Shown: positions 55,082 to 63,300, numbered from the stretch's first letter. The stretch: DNA of 64,000 nt from Vibrio sp. FE10 (GCF_030297155.1 NZ_AP028067.1:2604001-2668000); one strand, 5' to 3'. The notes: generated by a model not told the origin, from the sequence alone. A program made the numbers and translations.

Positions 55082-55155
55082 TGACAGATACCGCCTTAGT
55101 TGGCGGTATCTGTGTTGATATTAAAAAGTCAATGAGTCGGTTCGCAGACGCTTAC
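55081..55155. repeat. Solo IS66-family right end
   Basis: This segment matches 60323-60395 closely and ends in GACGCTTAC, the complement of the IS66 terminal GTAAGCG. It starts with a 12-bp perfect hairpin (ACAGATACCGCC/GGCGGTATCTGT). There is no IS66 gene attached. It has replaced the 3' end of the IS6-type transposase. Confidence 0.75.
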
Positions 55156-55303
55156 GGTCAATTTAGGGTTTTCGTAGGATTAGTGTATCTGAAATTGCCA
55201 AAACAGCCTGAAGGCGTTCATTAAATACCCGTGTTTAGATTGTAGAGCAGGAGTTGGGTCAGTCAGGCATTCATTTTGACGTGAGTTAAACCGCGATTGT
55301 TCA

Positions 55304-55330
55304 GGTAAGGAATCATTGAGATTCCTTACC
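55304..55330. terminator. Terminator-like hairpin
   Basis: GGTAAGGAATC-ATTGA-GATTCCTTACC, an 11-bp perfect stem, with only a short T-run on either side. It lies beside the stop codon side of the 93-residue minus-strand gene and may end its transcript. The rest of 55156-55362 has no gene. Confidence 0.5.
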
Positions 55331-55362
55331 TTTGAACACCTAGATCTATCTGTCTCGGTAGA

Positions 55363-55644
55363 TTAATTATACTTAAATCGGCATTTATCCTTGATGCAGT
55401 TTATTCTATACAGCTCTTCCCCATCTTCGCCATGCTCACGTACTAAAAAGAAAAAAATCTTTGTTCTTCCGTCTATATATGCGAGAGCTATTTCTGCATC
55501 CTCTCTTTTCAATCCTTCTTCGACTAAATGTACCTCTAAAGTGTCAAGAGCTATGTATTCAGTTTTCTTATCATGCAGGGGGGTGAAACCCGCAAATGAT
55601 AGAGAGGAAACAAATAGGGAAAAAAAATATAAAAAAATACGCAT
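55363..55644 (-). CDS. Small exported protein of unknown function
   Basis: The 93-residue product begins with a signal peptide (RIFLYFFSLFVSSLSFA, cleavage likely before GFT) and has a short mature domain with two cysteines close to the end (RINCIKDKCRFKYN) that could pair. No family recognised. Codon use is AT-rich like the other cargo genes nearby. Confidence 0.6.
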   Translation of the reverse strand: MRIFLYFFSLFVSSLSFAGFTPLHDKKTEYIALDTLEVHLVEEGLKREDAEIALAYIDGRTKIFFFLVREHGEDGEELYRINCIKDKCRFKYN

Positions 55645-55698
55645 ATTTCACTTACTCGTTAAGAATGAATAGTAATTTGATTTAAATGTAGTACTAAG

Positions 55699-55730
55699 CA
55701 ATTATAATATAAAGTTTTATATTATAATTG
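55699..55730. repeat. 32-bp perfect AT-rich palindrome
   Basis: Arms of 15 bases (CAATTATAATATAAA and its exact complement) around GT. It lies in the non-coding gap 55645-55919, where nothing else is seen. Confidence 0.7.
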
Positions 55731-55919
55731 CCGTTAATTTAACGTAATCCCCGTTGTGCTAGAGGCTTTTTCCAATCTCTTGTTGCAACAATTTTAAAAT
55801 GTCACATTTACTATGTGACCATTTCTTTTTTCATTGAGTTGAAAACCGCTAAAGTCATGCGTGCCTGTCTTTGCTGTTATTTTTATTAATGCCATACCTA
55901 GTTGTTGAGCTAAGTAGTT

Positions 55920-56216
55920 TTACTTTTTTGTGTAGGCTTTTAACGTACCATTTTGATAAGTAAATTCACTATCAACAGTTCCGTCTTCGTAATAAACTTT
56001 TCCAATCCCATCTAGCTTACCTTTCTTATAAGTAAACTCCCTTTTAAGGTTTCCACTCTCGTAGTAGATTCTTCCTATACCTTCTCGCTTTCCATTCCGG
56101 TATTCAAACACACTCTTCAGAGCACCACTCTCGTAGTATTCCTTTACGACCTCAACAGAAGATCCAAGTAAAAACCCACTTAATAGACTGAATATTAAAG
56201 TTTTAATCATGCTCAT
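55920..56216 (-). CDS. Exported MORN-like (YwqK-type) repeat protein
   Basis: The 98-residue protein has an N-terminal signal or anchor (KTLIFSLLSGFLLGSSV) followed by three 22-residue repeats of the pattern YYESG-L-x-x-F-Y-x-x-G-K-x-x-G-I-G (for example YYESGNLKREFTYKKGKLDG). These are MORN_2-type repeats as in YwqK-family proteins, sometimes annotated as antitoxins. A function is not evident. Two in-frame ATGs (56216, 56210) are possible. Confidence 0.65.
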   Translation of the reverse strand: MSMIKTLIFSLLSGFLLGSSVEVVKEYYESGALKSVFEYRNGKREGIGRIYYESGNLKREFTYKKGKLDGIGKVYYEDGTVDSEFTYQNGTLKAYTKK

Positions 56217-56557
56217 CGCTTTTATTTTTATAGAAAATGGTTTTCTTTAAATGATACACTAAATGTGAAACTGTATGAATATTGAGTTTGTATTTTATCT
56301 GGATTTAACGTAACAGCACTTAGTGCGTGCCAATAAGAATCAAACCCTCCAATGAGCGCAAGCTTACTGCTTGTGCTAAGTCCCGCAACTTCACTTTTCA
56401 AGAATTGTGAACACCAGGCGACGTTGTCATATGTTCGTATTTCAGAGGGCTACGAAAGAAAATATGCCGTAACCGCCTGCCCTTATAAATAAAGGTCTGG
56501 CGGTTTATATTGGATTGTTCACCGAAATGGGCGCAAAACCCCTATATGTGGCTCTAC
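56217..56557. other. Non-coding gap
   Basis: No credible gene. A hairpin AACCGCC/GGCGGTT (56471-56505) lies near the right end and could act as a terminator or attenuator. Confidence 0.45.
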
Positions 56558-56746
56558 GGCTTTGTTTCTGTACTCAACCCGGCCTGTCTTTTGATATCAC
56601 TAGGCGACTCGGTAGCTCTCGGGCATACCAAGCTGCGTTAATCGATTTAATATTGATGCCGCTAGCATCATTTCCTGTTGTTGACTGTTAAACTCTCTAC
56701 TGTGTAATTTGGGGCCAGTAATTGTTTTGATCTGCTCCAGTCAGAC
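56558..56746 (-). pseudogene. IS5/IS903-like end remnant
   Basis: This 189-bp piece matches the terminus and transposase C-terminus of the copy at 63301-64000 (shared GGCTTTGTTT end, then text reading MPESYRAA-like on the minus strand), with several differences. The IS3-family element abuts it, so the rest was lost or lies elsewhere. Confidence 0.7.
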
Positions 56747-56757
56747 TGGACACTTAA

Positions 56758-57609
56758 CTAAGCGACATTTTGCTTTTCAAAGTTCATTGGGCTTAGGTAC
56801 CCAAGAGCACTGTGCCTTCTCGTTCGATTATAATCAACCTCGATGTACTCGAAGATCGTTTGACGCATCTGCTCTCTCGTCATGATCGGTTCGTATTGGA
56901 TTGCTTCAACTTTCATAGAATGGAAGAAGCTCTCAACACAAGCATTATCCCAGCAATTTCCTTTCCTACTCATACTTTGCCTTAGATTATAAGTGCTTAT
57001 TAGGTCTCGATAGTCTTTCGAACAGTACTGACTACCTCGATCGCTATGAGTAATAACCTGCTCAGGGAAACCTCGGCGAAATAAAGCCATTGATAAGGCA
57101 TCGCAGACCAGTGAGGCCGTCATTCTCGTATTCATAGACCAACCAATAACTTGTCTTGAATAGAGGTCAATAATGACAGCTAAGTACAGCCAGCCTTCGC
57201 TTGTGGCAACATAGGTGATGTCTCCTGCCCATTTTTGATTCGGAGCTGTTGCGTTAAAATCTTGAGCGAGCAAGTTTGGAGCAACGGGCATTTTATGCTT
57301 ACTGTCCGTTGTACACTTAAACTTGCGTGCTGCTTTCGCTACTAAATCCTGACGTTTCATACTGGCAGCAATGGTCTTAACATTATGGTTGTCACCGCTC
57401 TCAGCCAATTCCTTTTGAATACGTCTTGAGCCATCTCGTTCTTTGCTAACGTCAAAGGCTTCTTTGACCTTGGTATAAAGCTTTTGGCGAGCTGCCTCGC
57501 GTTGAATCGCCTTGTGACGATTCTCAACCCAATAATAAAACCCACTTCGAGAAACTCTGAACTCCTTAGCCATGCGAGTAACACTAAAACTCAGCAGGTG
57601 TTCGAGCAT
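56758..57609 (-). CDS. IS3-family transposase OrfB
   Basis: The DDE domain is complete: first Asp in WAGDITYVATSEGWLYLAVI, second in VITHSDRGSQYCSKDYRD, Glu in CWDNACVESFFHSMKVEAI. The N-terminal HTH_21 part reads KEFRVSRSGFYYWVENRHK. The frame is open further upstream (REKSKVNCYEF), as expected if OrfB is made as an OrfAB fusion by -1 frameshifting, so 57609 is only the first internal ATG. Confidence 0.92.
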   Translation of the reverse strand: MLEHLLSFSVTRMAKEFRVSRSGFYYWVENRHKAIQREAARQKLYTKVKEAFDVSKERDGSRRIQKELAESGDNHNVKTIAASMKRQDLVAKAARKFKCTTDSKHKMPVAPNLLAQDFNATAPNQKWAGDITYVATSEGWLYLAVIIDLYSRQVIGWSMNTRMTASLVCDALSMALFRRGFPEQVITHSDRGSQYCSKDYRDLISTYNLRQSMSRKGNCWDNACVESFFHSMKVEAIQYEPIMTREQMRQTIFEYIEVDYNRTRRHSALGYLSPMNFEKQNVA

Positions 57610-57623
57610 AAATTCATAGCAAT

Positions 57624-57909
57624 TTACTTTAGATTTTTCGCGAAGTAGGTGGCGGCCTTTTTTACGATTTCTAGCTCTTCTGCTTGCTCTGCCAACTGCC
57701 TCTTTAGCTTAGCGACTTCAACGGCCAACTCTTGTTCTCGTTGGCTAATATTAGAATTCTTCTTTGTGGCTTTTCGCCAACCGTAGATCTGAGATTCATG
57801 TAATGAGAGCTGTCTTGCGGCTGCAGCGACCCCCCACTTTATCTGCCAGCTTCAGGGTTTCTGCTTTAAATTCAGGAGAATGGATAATACGTTTCTTCTT
57901 GCTTGTCAT
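57624..57909 (-). pseudogene. IS3-family OrfA, frameshifted in a G-run
   Basis: The start reads TSKKKRIIHSPEFKAETLKL and, in another frame after 57835, ARQLSLHESQIYGWRKATKK and ELEIVKKAATYFAKNLK. A run of six G on the minus strand (57830-57835) where five would keep the frame causes an early stop. The HTH part is therefore separated from the leucine zipper, and fusion transposase cannot be made without correction. Confidence 0.8.
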
Positions 57910-58102
57910 GGTTCACCTCATTAGTGATTGTACTCACTTAACTCAGTGTCCAAAACTGCTGGTGCGGATCACTCTTGAAACAACCTTAAGACTAATCGAA
58001 ACAGATACAGTAAGTATGTTAGCTATTGCTGATATGGCATTTTGAAGTTGTTGTCAAAATTGAAACTATGGTATTCTTTACTACACTTTGTAGGTGGAAA
58101 TA

Positions 58103-58492
58103 GTGAAGATTTATATCACTGACGAATTTGAAAAATTGATGATTAAAGCCAGATTAGATAATAAAATTATCGTTAAGGTGGCGAATGAGCTTAACAATGG
58201 TTTGCATGATGGTGAGCTACAAAGTGGAAAGCTATATAAAAAGCGTGTTCCGTCACCAGGTCAAGGTAAACGAGAGTCAAACCGAAGTGTTATAGCTATT
58301 CAAAAAGGTAATAGGGTGTTCTTCATCGATGGTTGGCGAAAGAAAGATGTCCCAAAAAAAGGTAAAGAAATACCAGATAAGTTATTGGAAACCTACAAGT
58401 TACTCGGTGAAAGCTTCCGTAGCTTAACGGATGAACAGATTGAACAAAACATCTTAGATGGTCTGCTAAGAGAGGTTAGAAATGATGGATGA
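58103..58492 (+). CDS. RelE/HigB-family toxin
   Basis: The 129-residue protein (KIYITDEFEKLMIKARLDNK, then SVIAIQKGNRVFFIDGWRKK and EIPDKLLETYKLLGESF) matches the RelE-like family PF06296 in pattern: a small basic fold with the FF-x-D-GW-x-K core. Such toxins cleave mRNA on the ribosome. AGGTGG lies about five bases upstream of the GTG at 58103, which I prefer to the GTG at 58094. Its end overlaps the next gene, as usual in this toxin-first arrangement. Confidence 0.8.
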   Translation: MKIYITDEFEKLMIKARLDNKIIVKVANELNNGLHDGELQSGKLYKKRVPSPGQGKRESNRSVIAIQKGNRVFFIDGWRKKDVPKKGKEIPDKLLETYKLLGESFRSLTDEQIEQNILDGLLREVRNDG

Positions 58493-58790
58493 TCGTTTAG
58501 AAAGAATGCAAGCAATGGCGAAGCGCTTTAATGCCAACGGCTCAATTGATCAGTTAACCATGCGTAAAATTGATGCCTTGGCTATGAGTGCCAAGCGTGA
58601 AGATATGACCGCAGCCAGAATTCAGAAGTTGAGAAAGCGTGAGCATATAAGCCAAGCTGTTTTAGCAACTGTGCTGAATATGAGTAGCGAAAGCGTTCAA
58701 AAGTGGGAGCAAGGTAAAACTAAACCTCAAGGGGCTGCATTGCGTCTTTTGAATATCATTGATGAGAAAGGTATAACGGCAGTTATATAG
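58485..58790 (+). CDS. XRE-family antitoxin
   Basis: A 101-residue protein with a helix-turn-helix in its second half (ISQAVLATVLNMSSESVQKW then EQGKTKPQGAALRLL) of HigA2/NadS type. It overlaps the toxin gene by eight bases. It should neutralise the toxin and repress the operon. A strong terminator follows. Confidence 0.85.
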   Translation: MDDRLERMQAMAKRFNANGSIDQLTMRKIDALAMSAKREDMTAARIQKLRKREHISQAVLATVLNMSSESVQKWEQGKTKPQGAALRLLNIIDEKGITAVI

Positions 58791-58816
58791 TCGTTATTCA
58801 CGTATGGCGATAGTTT

Positions 58817-58847
58817 AAAAACCACTTCACTACGAAGTGGTTTTTTA
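58817..58847 (+). terminator. Terminator after the toxin-antitoxin pair
   Basis: ACCACTTC-ACTAC-GAAGTGGT followed by TTTTTT. Confidence 0.88.
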
Positions 58848-58913
58848 TTAACGGTTGTGTTTATAAGCACGTTTGTTTATATTTAAGGCTGATTTAATTG
58901 TAAGTACATAGAA

Positions 58914-59105
58914 ATGACATTAGCTGAATACATTGAAACTCGATACGGGACGCACAGAGGCGCACAAGCTGAGTTCATCAAGGACAATCCTCACATACTT
59001 CCCCAAGAGCTTACACGTTGGAAGAAGACTCACAGTGTTCACTTGGAAACTGGTGAGATCTATAAAGCGACTTCAAAGAAAGTGATTTTAAAGAATACAA
59101 AATAA
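58914..59105 (+). CDS. Small phage-like DNA-binding protein candidate
   Basis: A 63-residue protein (LAEYIETRYGTHRGAQAEFI, PQELTRWKKTHSVHLETGEI) that looks like a single small helix-turn-helix, Cro/YdaS-like. It is first of three short co-directional genes of phage or plasmid character. No ribosome site stands out. I do not recognise the family. Confidence 0.5.
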   Translation: MTLAEYIETRYGTHRGAQAEFIKDNPHILPQELTRWKKTHSVHLETGEIYKATSKKVILKNTK

Positions 59106-59157
59106 ACAGTTGTGCTTATAATTTATTTATCGGTTAGGCAAACAACGGTAAGTAACT

Positions 59158-59532
59158 ATGACGGACGCAACTATCAACCCAATTATTAGCCAACTAAAAA
59201 CGGAGGAAGAGCAACTTACTTCCTTGGGTTCTAAGTTAGAGAAAACGGCGCAATGGATGATGGACGCATCAGGAACTCCAGAATTTAGTGATAGACAAGA
59301 CGTTTATTATCCGCAGTTGAATGAGTGGAGAGAGCAGAAAGCAAAAGTTAACGCTCTTTATATGCAAAGAGCGAACCTATCTTGTATTGATGAGCCGACT
59401 TCACATACAGCAGTGGCGAAAATGATGGAAGAGAAACGTGCAATAAAAGAAGCCACTGTTACCAGTACCACTTATGAGAGAGCACAAAGGCGCTTATTTA
59501 AACGGGTTAATAGCTTCCTTAGTGGTCGCTAA
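59158..59532 (+). CDS. Small helical protein of unknown function
   Basis: A 124-residue, mostly helical protein with an N-terminal coiled-coil-like part (ISQLKTEEEQLTSLGSKLEK) and a basic C-terminus (YERAQRRLFKRVNSFLSGR). GGTAAG precedes the ATG at good spacing. It has no signal or membrane segment. No family recognised; probably phage- or element-derived with its neighbours. Confidence 0.55.
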   Translation: MTDATINPIISQLKTEEEQLTSLGSKLEKTAQWMMDASGTPEFSDRQDVYYPQLNEWREQKAKVNALYMQRANLSCIDEPTSHTAVAKMMEEKRAIKEATVTSTTYERAQRRLFKRVNSFLSGR

Positions 59533-59589
59533 CTAATTGACTAATCATTGGGCGGTTCGCCGCCTTTGTACCGACAGAGAGGAATTTGT

Positions 59590-59790
59590 ATGACCAAATC
59601 ACCACTTGAACTAGGCAAAGAAGCTCACGCTAAAGGCATTACCATGCCAGCACATGATCCGGTGTTAATGGCGTGGCTACAGGCTAATACAACGGGTGTA
59701 GTTGGTTCTGCTATTCCTCACTTCAAAGAATGGCACAAAGGCTTTAATTCAGCCGTTGATGCTGAATGCGAAAAAATTCTAAATTCATAA
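59590..59790 (+). CDS. Small protein, RMF-like pattern
   Basis: The 66-residue protein (SPLELGKEAHAKGITMPAHD, HFKEWHKGFNSAVDAE) has the short W-x2-GF/GW-x2-A ending seen in ribosome-modulation-factor-like phage proteins, but this is weak. I placed the start at 59590, which has AGAGAGG seven bases upstream, not at 59548. The IS66 fragment begins directly after its stop. Confidence 0.5.
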   Translation: MTKSPLELGKEAHAKGITMPAHDPVLMAWLQANTTGVVGSAIPHFKEWHKGFNSAVDAECEKILNS

Positions 59791-59802
59791 ATCAGGGGAA
59801 AG

Positions 59803-60294
59803 ATCCAGTGGGCAGTTGGTTGGTTCCAAAAGCTCTATCGTGTTGAACAAGCACTCAAAGATATGCCGAGGGAAGAGCGATATGTTACCCGCCAATCAAA
59901 GACTCAGTCTCTGCTCAATGAGTTTAAGATGTGGTTAGATAAATCGGTCACTCAGGTGCCCCCTAAAAGTAAATTGGGTGGGGCGATTAGCTACAGCCTC
60001 AATCAATGGTCGAAGCTAGTAAGAGTTATCGATGATGGCCGGTTAAGCATGGATAATAACCGAGCGGAACGTTCAGTACGTCCGTTCACGGTAGGACGGA
60101 ACAACTGGTTGTTCTCTAATACTCATAATGGAGCACGCGCCAGTGCCGTGCTGTACAGTCTTATCGAAACCGCGAAGGCTAACGACTGCGAGCCGTATGA
60201 GTACCTCGAGTTCGTGATACGAGAAATCCCGAAACTGAATAGTGAGGATGATCATGGTCATCTTCTACCTTGGAACATGCCAAAAACGGAATAG
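59803..60294 (+). pseudogene. IS66-family transposase C-terminal fragment
   Basis: About 160 residues of a TnpC-type IS66 transposase: VGWFQKLYRVEQALKDMPRE, PKSKLGGAISYSLNQWSKLV, DGRLSMDNNRAERSVRPFTV (with the last catalytic residue), GRNNWLFSNTHNGARASAVL and LLPWNMP at the end. The N-terminal two thirds and the helper genes are absent, so it is inactive. The IS66 right end follows at 60395. Confidence 0.88.
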
Positions 60295-60322
60295 TCCACC
60301 CTCCCCGAATAGCGTTCAGAAT

Positions 60323-60395
60323 GACAGATACAGCCTTAGTTGGCGGTATCTGCGGAGATATTAGAAAGTCAATGAGTCGATTTAGGGACGCTTAC
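60323..60395. repeat. IS66 right end
   Basis: Ends in GACGCTTAC (complement of GTAAGCG). It matches the solo end at 55081-55155 and includes the same hairpin with one mismatch. Confidence 0.75.
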
Positions 60396-60480
60396 GGTAT
60401 AACTACCTTATCATTATTAATTTAAGACCATAATGTATATATTCCTCGTAGTACGTTAAAATGTCGTAAGGATATTAAGG

Positions 60481-60927
60481 ATGAAAAAATACAGAACTAC
60501 CATAAAATGGATAAGTACGTTACTCATCAGCGGTATGTTATTGGTCGGTTGTAAAGACAAGACCCAGCACAAAGAGGTCGACCTCGGTAACGTGGAGGTG
60601 AAAACACGTTCGTTTCAGATCCGCAGCTTACTCGTCACCGTCAACAGCAACACTTTACCTGTGAATAGCACCGTCACGTTTGAGGTGTTCGCTGAAACGG
60701 AAGCTTTGTTTGATGACTCACAAGAGATTACCACACATAGCCAACCATCCAGTGTGAACATTTCAGCCCTATCTGAGATCACGTTTGTATCCACGGATCC
60801 GGAGATCTTGTACATTTCAGAAAAAGAGCGAACAGGTTTTGCTCGAAAGGAAGGTTCAGTCACGGTATACGCCAACTTTAGAGGTGTGCAGAGTGCTCCG
60901 CAGGTGCTGGAGGTATTACCGCGTTAA
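60481..60927 (+). CDS. Lipoprotein with Ig-like domain
   Basis: A 148-residue protein with a lipoprotein signal peptide (WISTLLISGMLLVGC, lipobox LVGC at residue 24) and a single beta domain of the bacterial Ig-like (Big) kind (VNSNTLPVNSTVTFEVFAET, VSTDPEILYISEKERTGFAR, GSVTVYANFRGVQSA). It should be anchored to a membrane, facing the periplasm or surface. Larger relatives carry several such domains, so this may be a shortened copy. No gene lies directly downstream. Confidence 0.7.
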   Translation: MKKYRTTIKWISTLLISGMLLVGCKDKTQHKEVDLGNVEVKTRSFQIRSLLVTVNSNTLPVNSTVTFEVFAETEALFDDSQEITTHSQPSSVNISALSEITFVSTDPEILYISEKERTGFARKEGSVTVYANFRGVQSAPQVLEVLPR

Positions 60928-61049
60928 CCTTGAGTGGTGAGGTTGATAATCCAGATAAAGATAATTCGTGGGTCACCGATTCAAAGCCTTTAAAGGGATT
61001 AGATGTGAGGATAAGGAGAAAACCTTGCATGAGCTTTTAGACGTACTGA

Positions 61050-61415
61050 TGCTTTGTTCCGTAATTTATTTTAGATACGATCATGCTTCGCTTAGTTTGC
61101 TTTTTAATCAAAGCGGCAAGTTTCAGGCACACCAAGCCCAGTAAGCTTGTTCAGCACTTTTATCATCGCGTAAGTTTCACCCACCTGTGCATTGTAATTT
61201 CTTAAGCTCAATCGTCCTCCTAGCAACTCTTTAAAATCGACTCATTCAATCCAAAAGGTCAGAGAACCACGGTTAATGAGTGATTGGTTGTATTGCTTCC
61301 AGTTGGTTGTTTTGTAACGAGGTTTAGGAATAGGGCTACGAGAGGGAGGGAGTGAATGTAGCTGAACAGATCGTAGATTATTGATTTGGTTGTATTAAAT
61401 TTACGTAACAAAGCC
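61050..61415 (-). mobile_element. Internally deleted IS5-family derivative
   Basis: Both ends carry (G)GCTTTGTT-x-CGTAA-type inverted repeats. On the minus strand the transposase N-terminus (PKPRYKTTNWKQYNQSLINR then GSLTFWIE) is followed, after a stop and a jump, by the C-terminus (FKELLGGRLSLRNYNAQVGE, TYAMIKVLNKLTGLGVPET). The catalytic middle, several hundred codons, is missing. The result is a 366-bp non-autonomous, MITE-like remnant. Confidence 0.75.
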
Positions 61416-61778
61416 CACTTTCGCCATTAGTCAGCTGCATAAGCAGCTGTACTGACTGAAAACAGACATTAAAAAACTTAGGGGCTTTGTTCGAGCGCCC
61501 CTAGACATCAAAGATCCTAAGGAATAAAAAAGCAAACACCAACCTCGTGACGGTGTTTCAACACATCCTAAACCGTAATGGAGCGCACGGCTTTACGCTT
61601 TTTTATGTATCAATCACAGAGTGGCGCATCACCACTTCCTTTCAGATTAGAAAGTCCATATAGCAAGGGGGGGCAGCAGTAAAAACACGAGCGCAACTAA
61701 GAACACTAACAATTTGGAATTTCGTCAGAAAAGAGCTATTAATTATACAACAGTGTCACAAGTTAAGGACTAATATTA
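61416..61778. other. Non-coding stretch upstream of the EAL gene
   Basis: No gene. Three hairpins: CAGCTGC-ATAA-GCAGCTG (about 61429), AGGGGC/GCCCCT (61480-61502) and AAACACC/GGTGTTT (about 61534-61558). The promoter of the EAL gene should lie here. Confidence 0.45.
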
Positions 61779-63245
61779 ATGATATCAGGCATTTCAAAAA
61801 GAAAAGTATTACTTACCTTAGGGGGCGTAATAGTTATTGGTGTAACCTCATTTGAGGTTACACTCTACACATATTCTACGTTGTTTAAACAGAACTTTCA
61901 GAGCGCGTTTCACAAAGGATTTCAACAGCAGCTTAACGACACCTCACAGCGAATCATCACTTTATCGTCTGATTTAAGTGTTTGCGATAAAGATGCCATA
62001 GTTAGACTAAGAGACGAAGAGTTCTTTGACTTGAACTCTCGACTAATTGGCTGGTTAGAGGATAACCGTCAGGCGTGTACCAGCCGACCTGGTTACAGCC
62101 ATGTGATAATTGAAAAACCTAATATTCTGAATCGATACATTTACGAAGAAGACATAGAGTTAGACGTAATATCACTGCTTGATGGTCGCTCACAGCTAAT
62201 GTTGACGAAAAAAATCGGTGACAAACGTTGGTTCTCATTATTAGAGCCATGGACTCTGTATTTTAGTGCTCATGACTGCCAAAATTGCGCATCGGTCAGC
62301 ATTGGAAAGCAACCTGGTCATCCGGTGGGTTTTTACCTAGGGGACATCCCTGTTTCGTTCAAGTTCAACATCAAGACCATCCACAACTTTTATGCTAAAC
62401 ATGCCTTCATTTTAAGTGTGGTTTCCATCTGTTTCTATATATTCGTCCTTAGTTATATTGTGATTTGGAGGAAAAACCAACATCAGTCGCCCCAAAACCG
62501 CCTAAAGCTAGCCATCCATAATCACGAAATCGTACCGCATTTTCAGTTAATTGTGGATTCAAGAGACAATAAAAGACAACACTGTGAAGTACTTGCACGT
62601 TGGACACACGGACAGGGGATTATGATGCCCAACGTATTTATTCCGTTGGCGGAATCAACGGGATACATCGATTTAATTACCGTCTCCTTACTTAATCAAA
62701 CACGGATAATGGTAAAAGAAAATAACACGATATGTCAGGAAATTATCTTTAGTTTTAATCTCACGCCTTCTCAACTAGAGCGTCCTGAATTTGTGCAAGA
62801 GCTGCTGGATTTTTGTCATCCGTCTCCTCCATTTAAACTCGCCTTTGAAATCACAGAAAGGGAACCATTTCAAGATCCCAAAAAAGCACGATTAGTAATG
62901 CAGAAGTTATCCCAGCTCGGTGTTCTTTTCGAGCTTGACGACGCGGGGACAGGCTATGGAAGTTTCTCATACATACAAGAATTAGGTTTTGATATTTTAA
63001 AAATTGACAAAATGTTTGTTGACACAATTATGTCAAATAACATCAAGATTAACGTCTTAGACGGCATCATAGAATTTGGACACACTGCGAATATAACCAT
63101 GATAGCTGAAGGCGTCGAGTATGAAGAACAAGCAGATTACTTACGGAAAAAGGGCGTGTTTCTACATCAGGGCTATTACTATTCGAAGCCATTAAATCAA
63201 AAGGCATTTTTGAACAAACTGTCCACCACAGAACTCGTTAATTAA
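61779..63245 (+). CDS. CSS-motif/EAL-domain c-di-GMP phosphodiesterase
   Basis: The 488-residue protein has an N-terminal membrane helix (VLLTLGGVIVIGVTSFEVTL), a periplasmic sensing domain of the CSS kind (CDKDAIVRLR and the later CQNCASVSIG), a second helix (AFILSVVSICFYIFVLSYIV) and a cytoplasmic EAL domain (about residues 240-480). Catalytic motifs are CEVLARW (EVL variant of EAL), SFNLTPSQLE, FEITERE, DDAGTGYGS (in place of DDFGTGYSS), KIDKMFV and AEGVE. It should degrade c-di-GMP to promote motility over biofilm, probably under periplasmic redox control as in this family. Changes at EAL and DD-x-GTGY may alter activity. Confidence 0.85.
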   Translation: MISGISKRKVLLTLGGVIVIGVTSFEVTLYTYSTLFKQNFQSAFHKGFQQQLNDTSQRIITLSSDLSVCDKDAIVRLRDEEFFDLNSRLIGWLEDNRQACTSRPGYSHVIIEKPNILNRYIYEEDIELDVISLLDGRSQLMLTKKIGDKRWFSLLEPWTLYFSAHDCQNCASVSIGKQPGHPVGFYLGDIPVSFKFNIKTIHNFYAKHAFILSVVSICFYIFVLSYIVIWRKNQHQSPQNRLKLAIHNHEIVPHFQLIVDSRDNKRQHCEVLARWTHGQGIMMPNVFIPLAESTGYIDLITVSLLNQTRIMVKENNTICQEIIFSFNLTPSQLERPEFVQELLDFCHPSPPFKLAFEITEREPFQDPKKARLVMQKLSQLGVLFELDDAGTGYGSFSYIQELGFDILKIDKMFVDTIMSNNIKINVLDGIIEFGHTANITMIAEGVEYEEQADYLRKKGVFLHQGYYYSKPLNQKAFLNKLSTTELVN

Positions 63246-63299
63246 GTTTTATCGAAACCGTGAAGGCTAACGATTGTCAGCCTTATGAGTACTTCGAAT
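63246..63299 (+). repeat. IS66 transposase shard
   Basis: About 50 bp closely matching part of the IS66 fragment at 60155-60210 (reading LIETVKANDCQPYEYFE). It lies directly after the EAL gene stop and is followed by an IS5/IS903-like end. Confidence 0.7.
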
Positions 63300-63300
63300 C

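Larger units (their letters stand above)
56747..57952 (-). mobile_element. IS3-family element (1206 bp)
   Basis: Ends TGGACACTTAACTAAG (left) and, read inward, TGGACACTGAGTTAAG (right) enclose orfA and orfB on the minus strand. There is no clear target duplication (GAC against AAA), and orfA is frameshifted. Confidence 0.85.
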
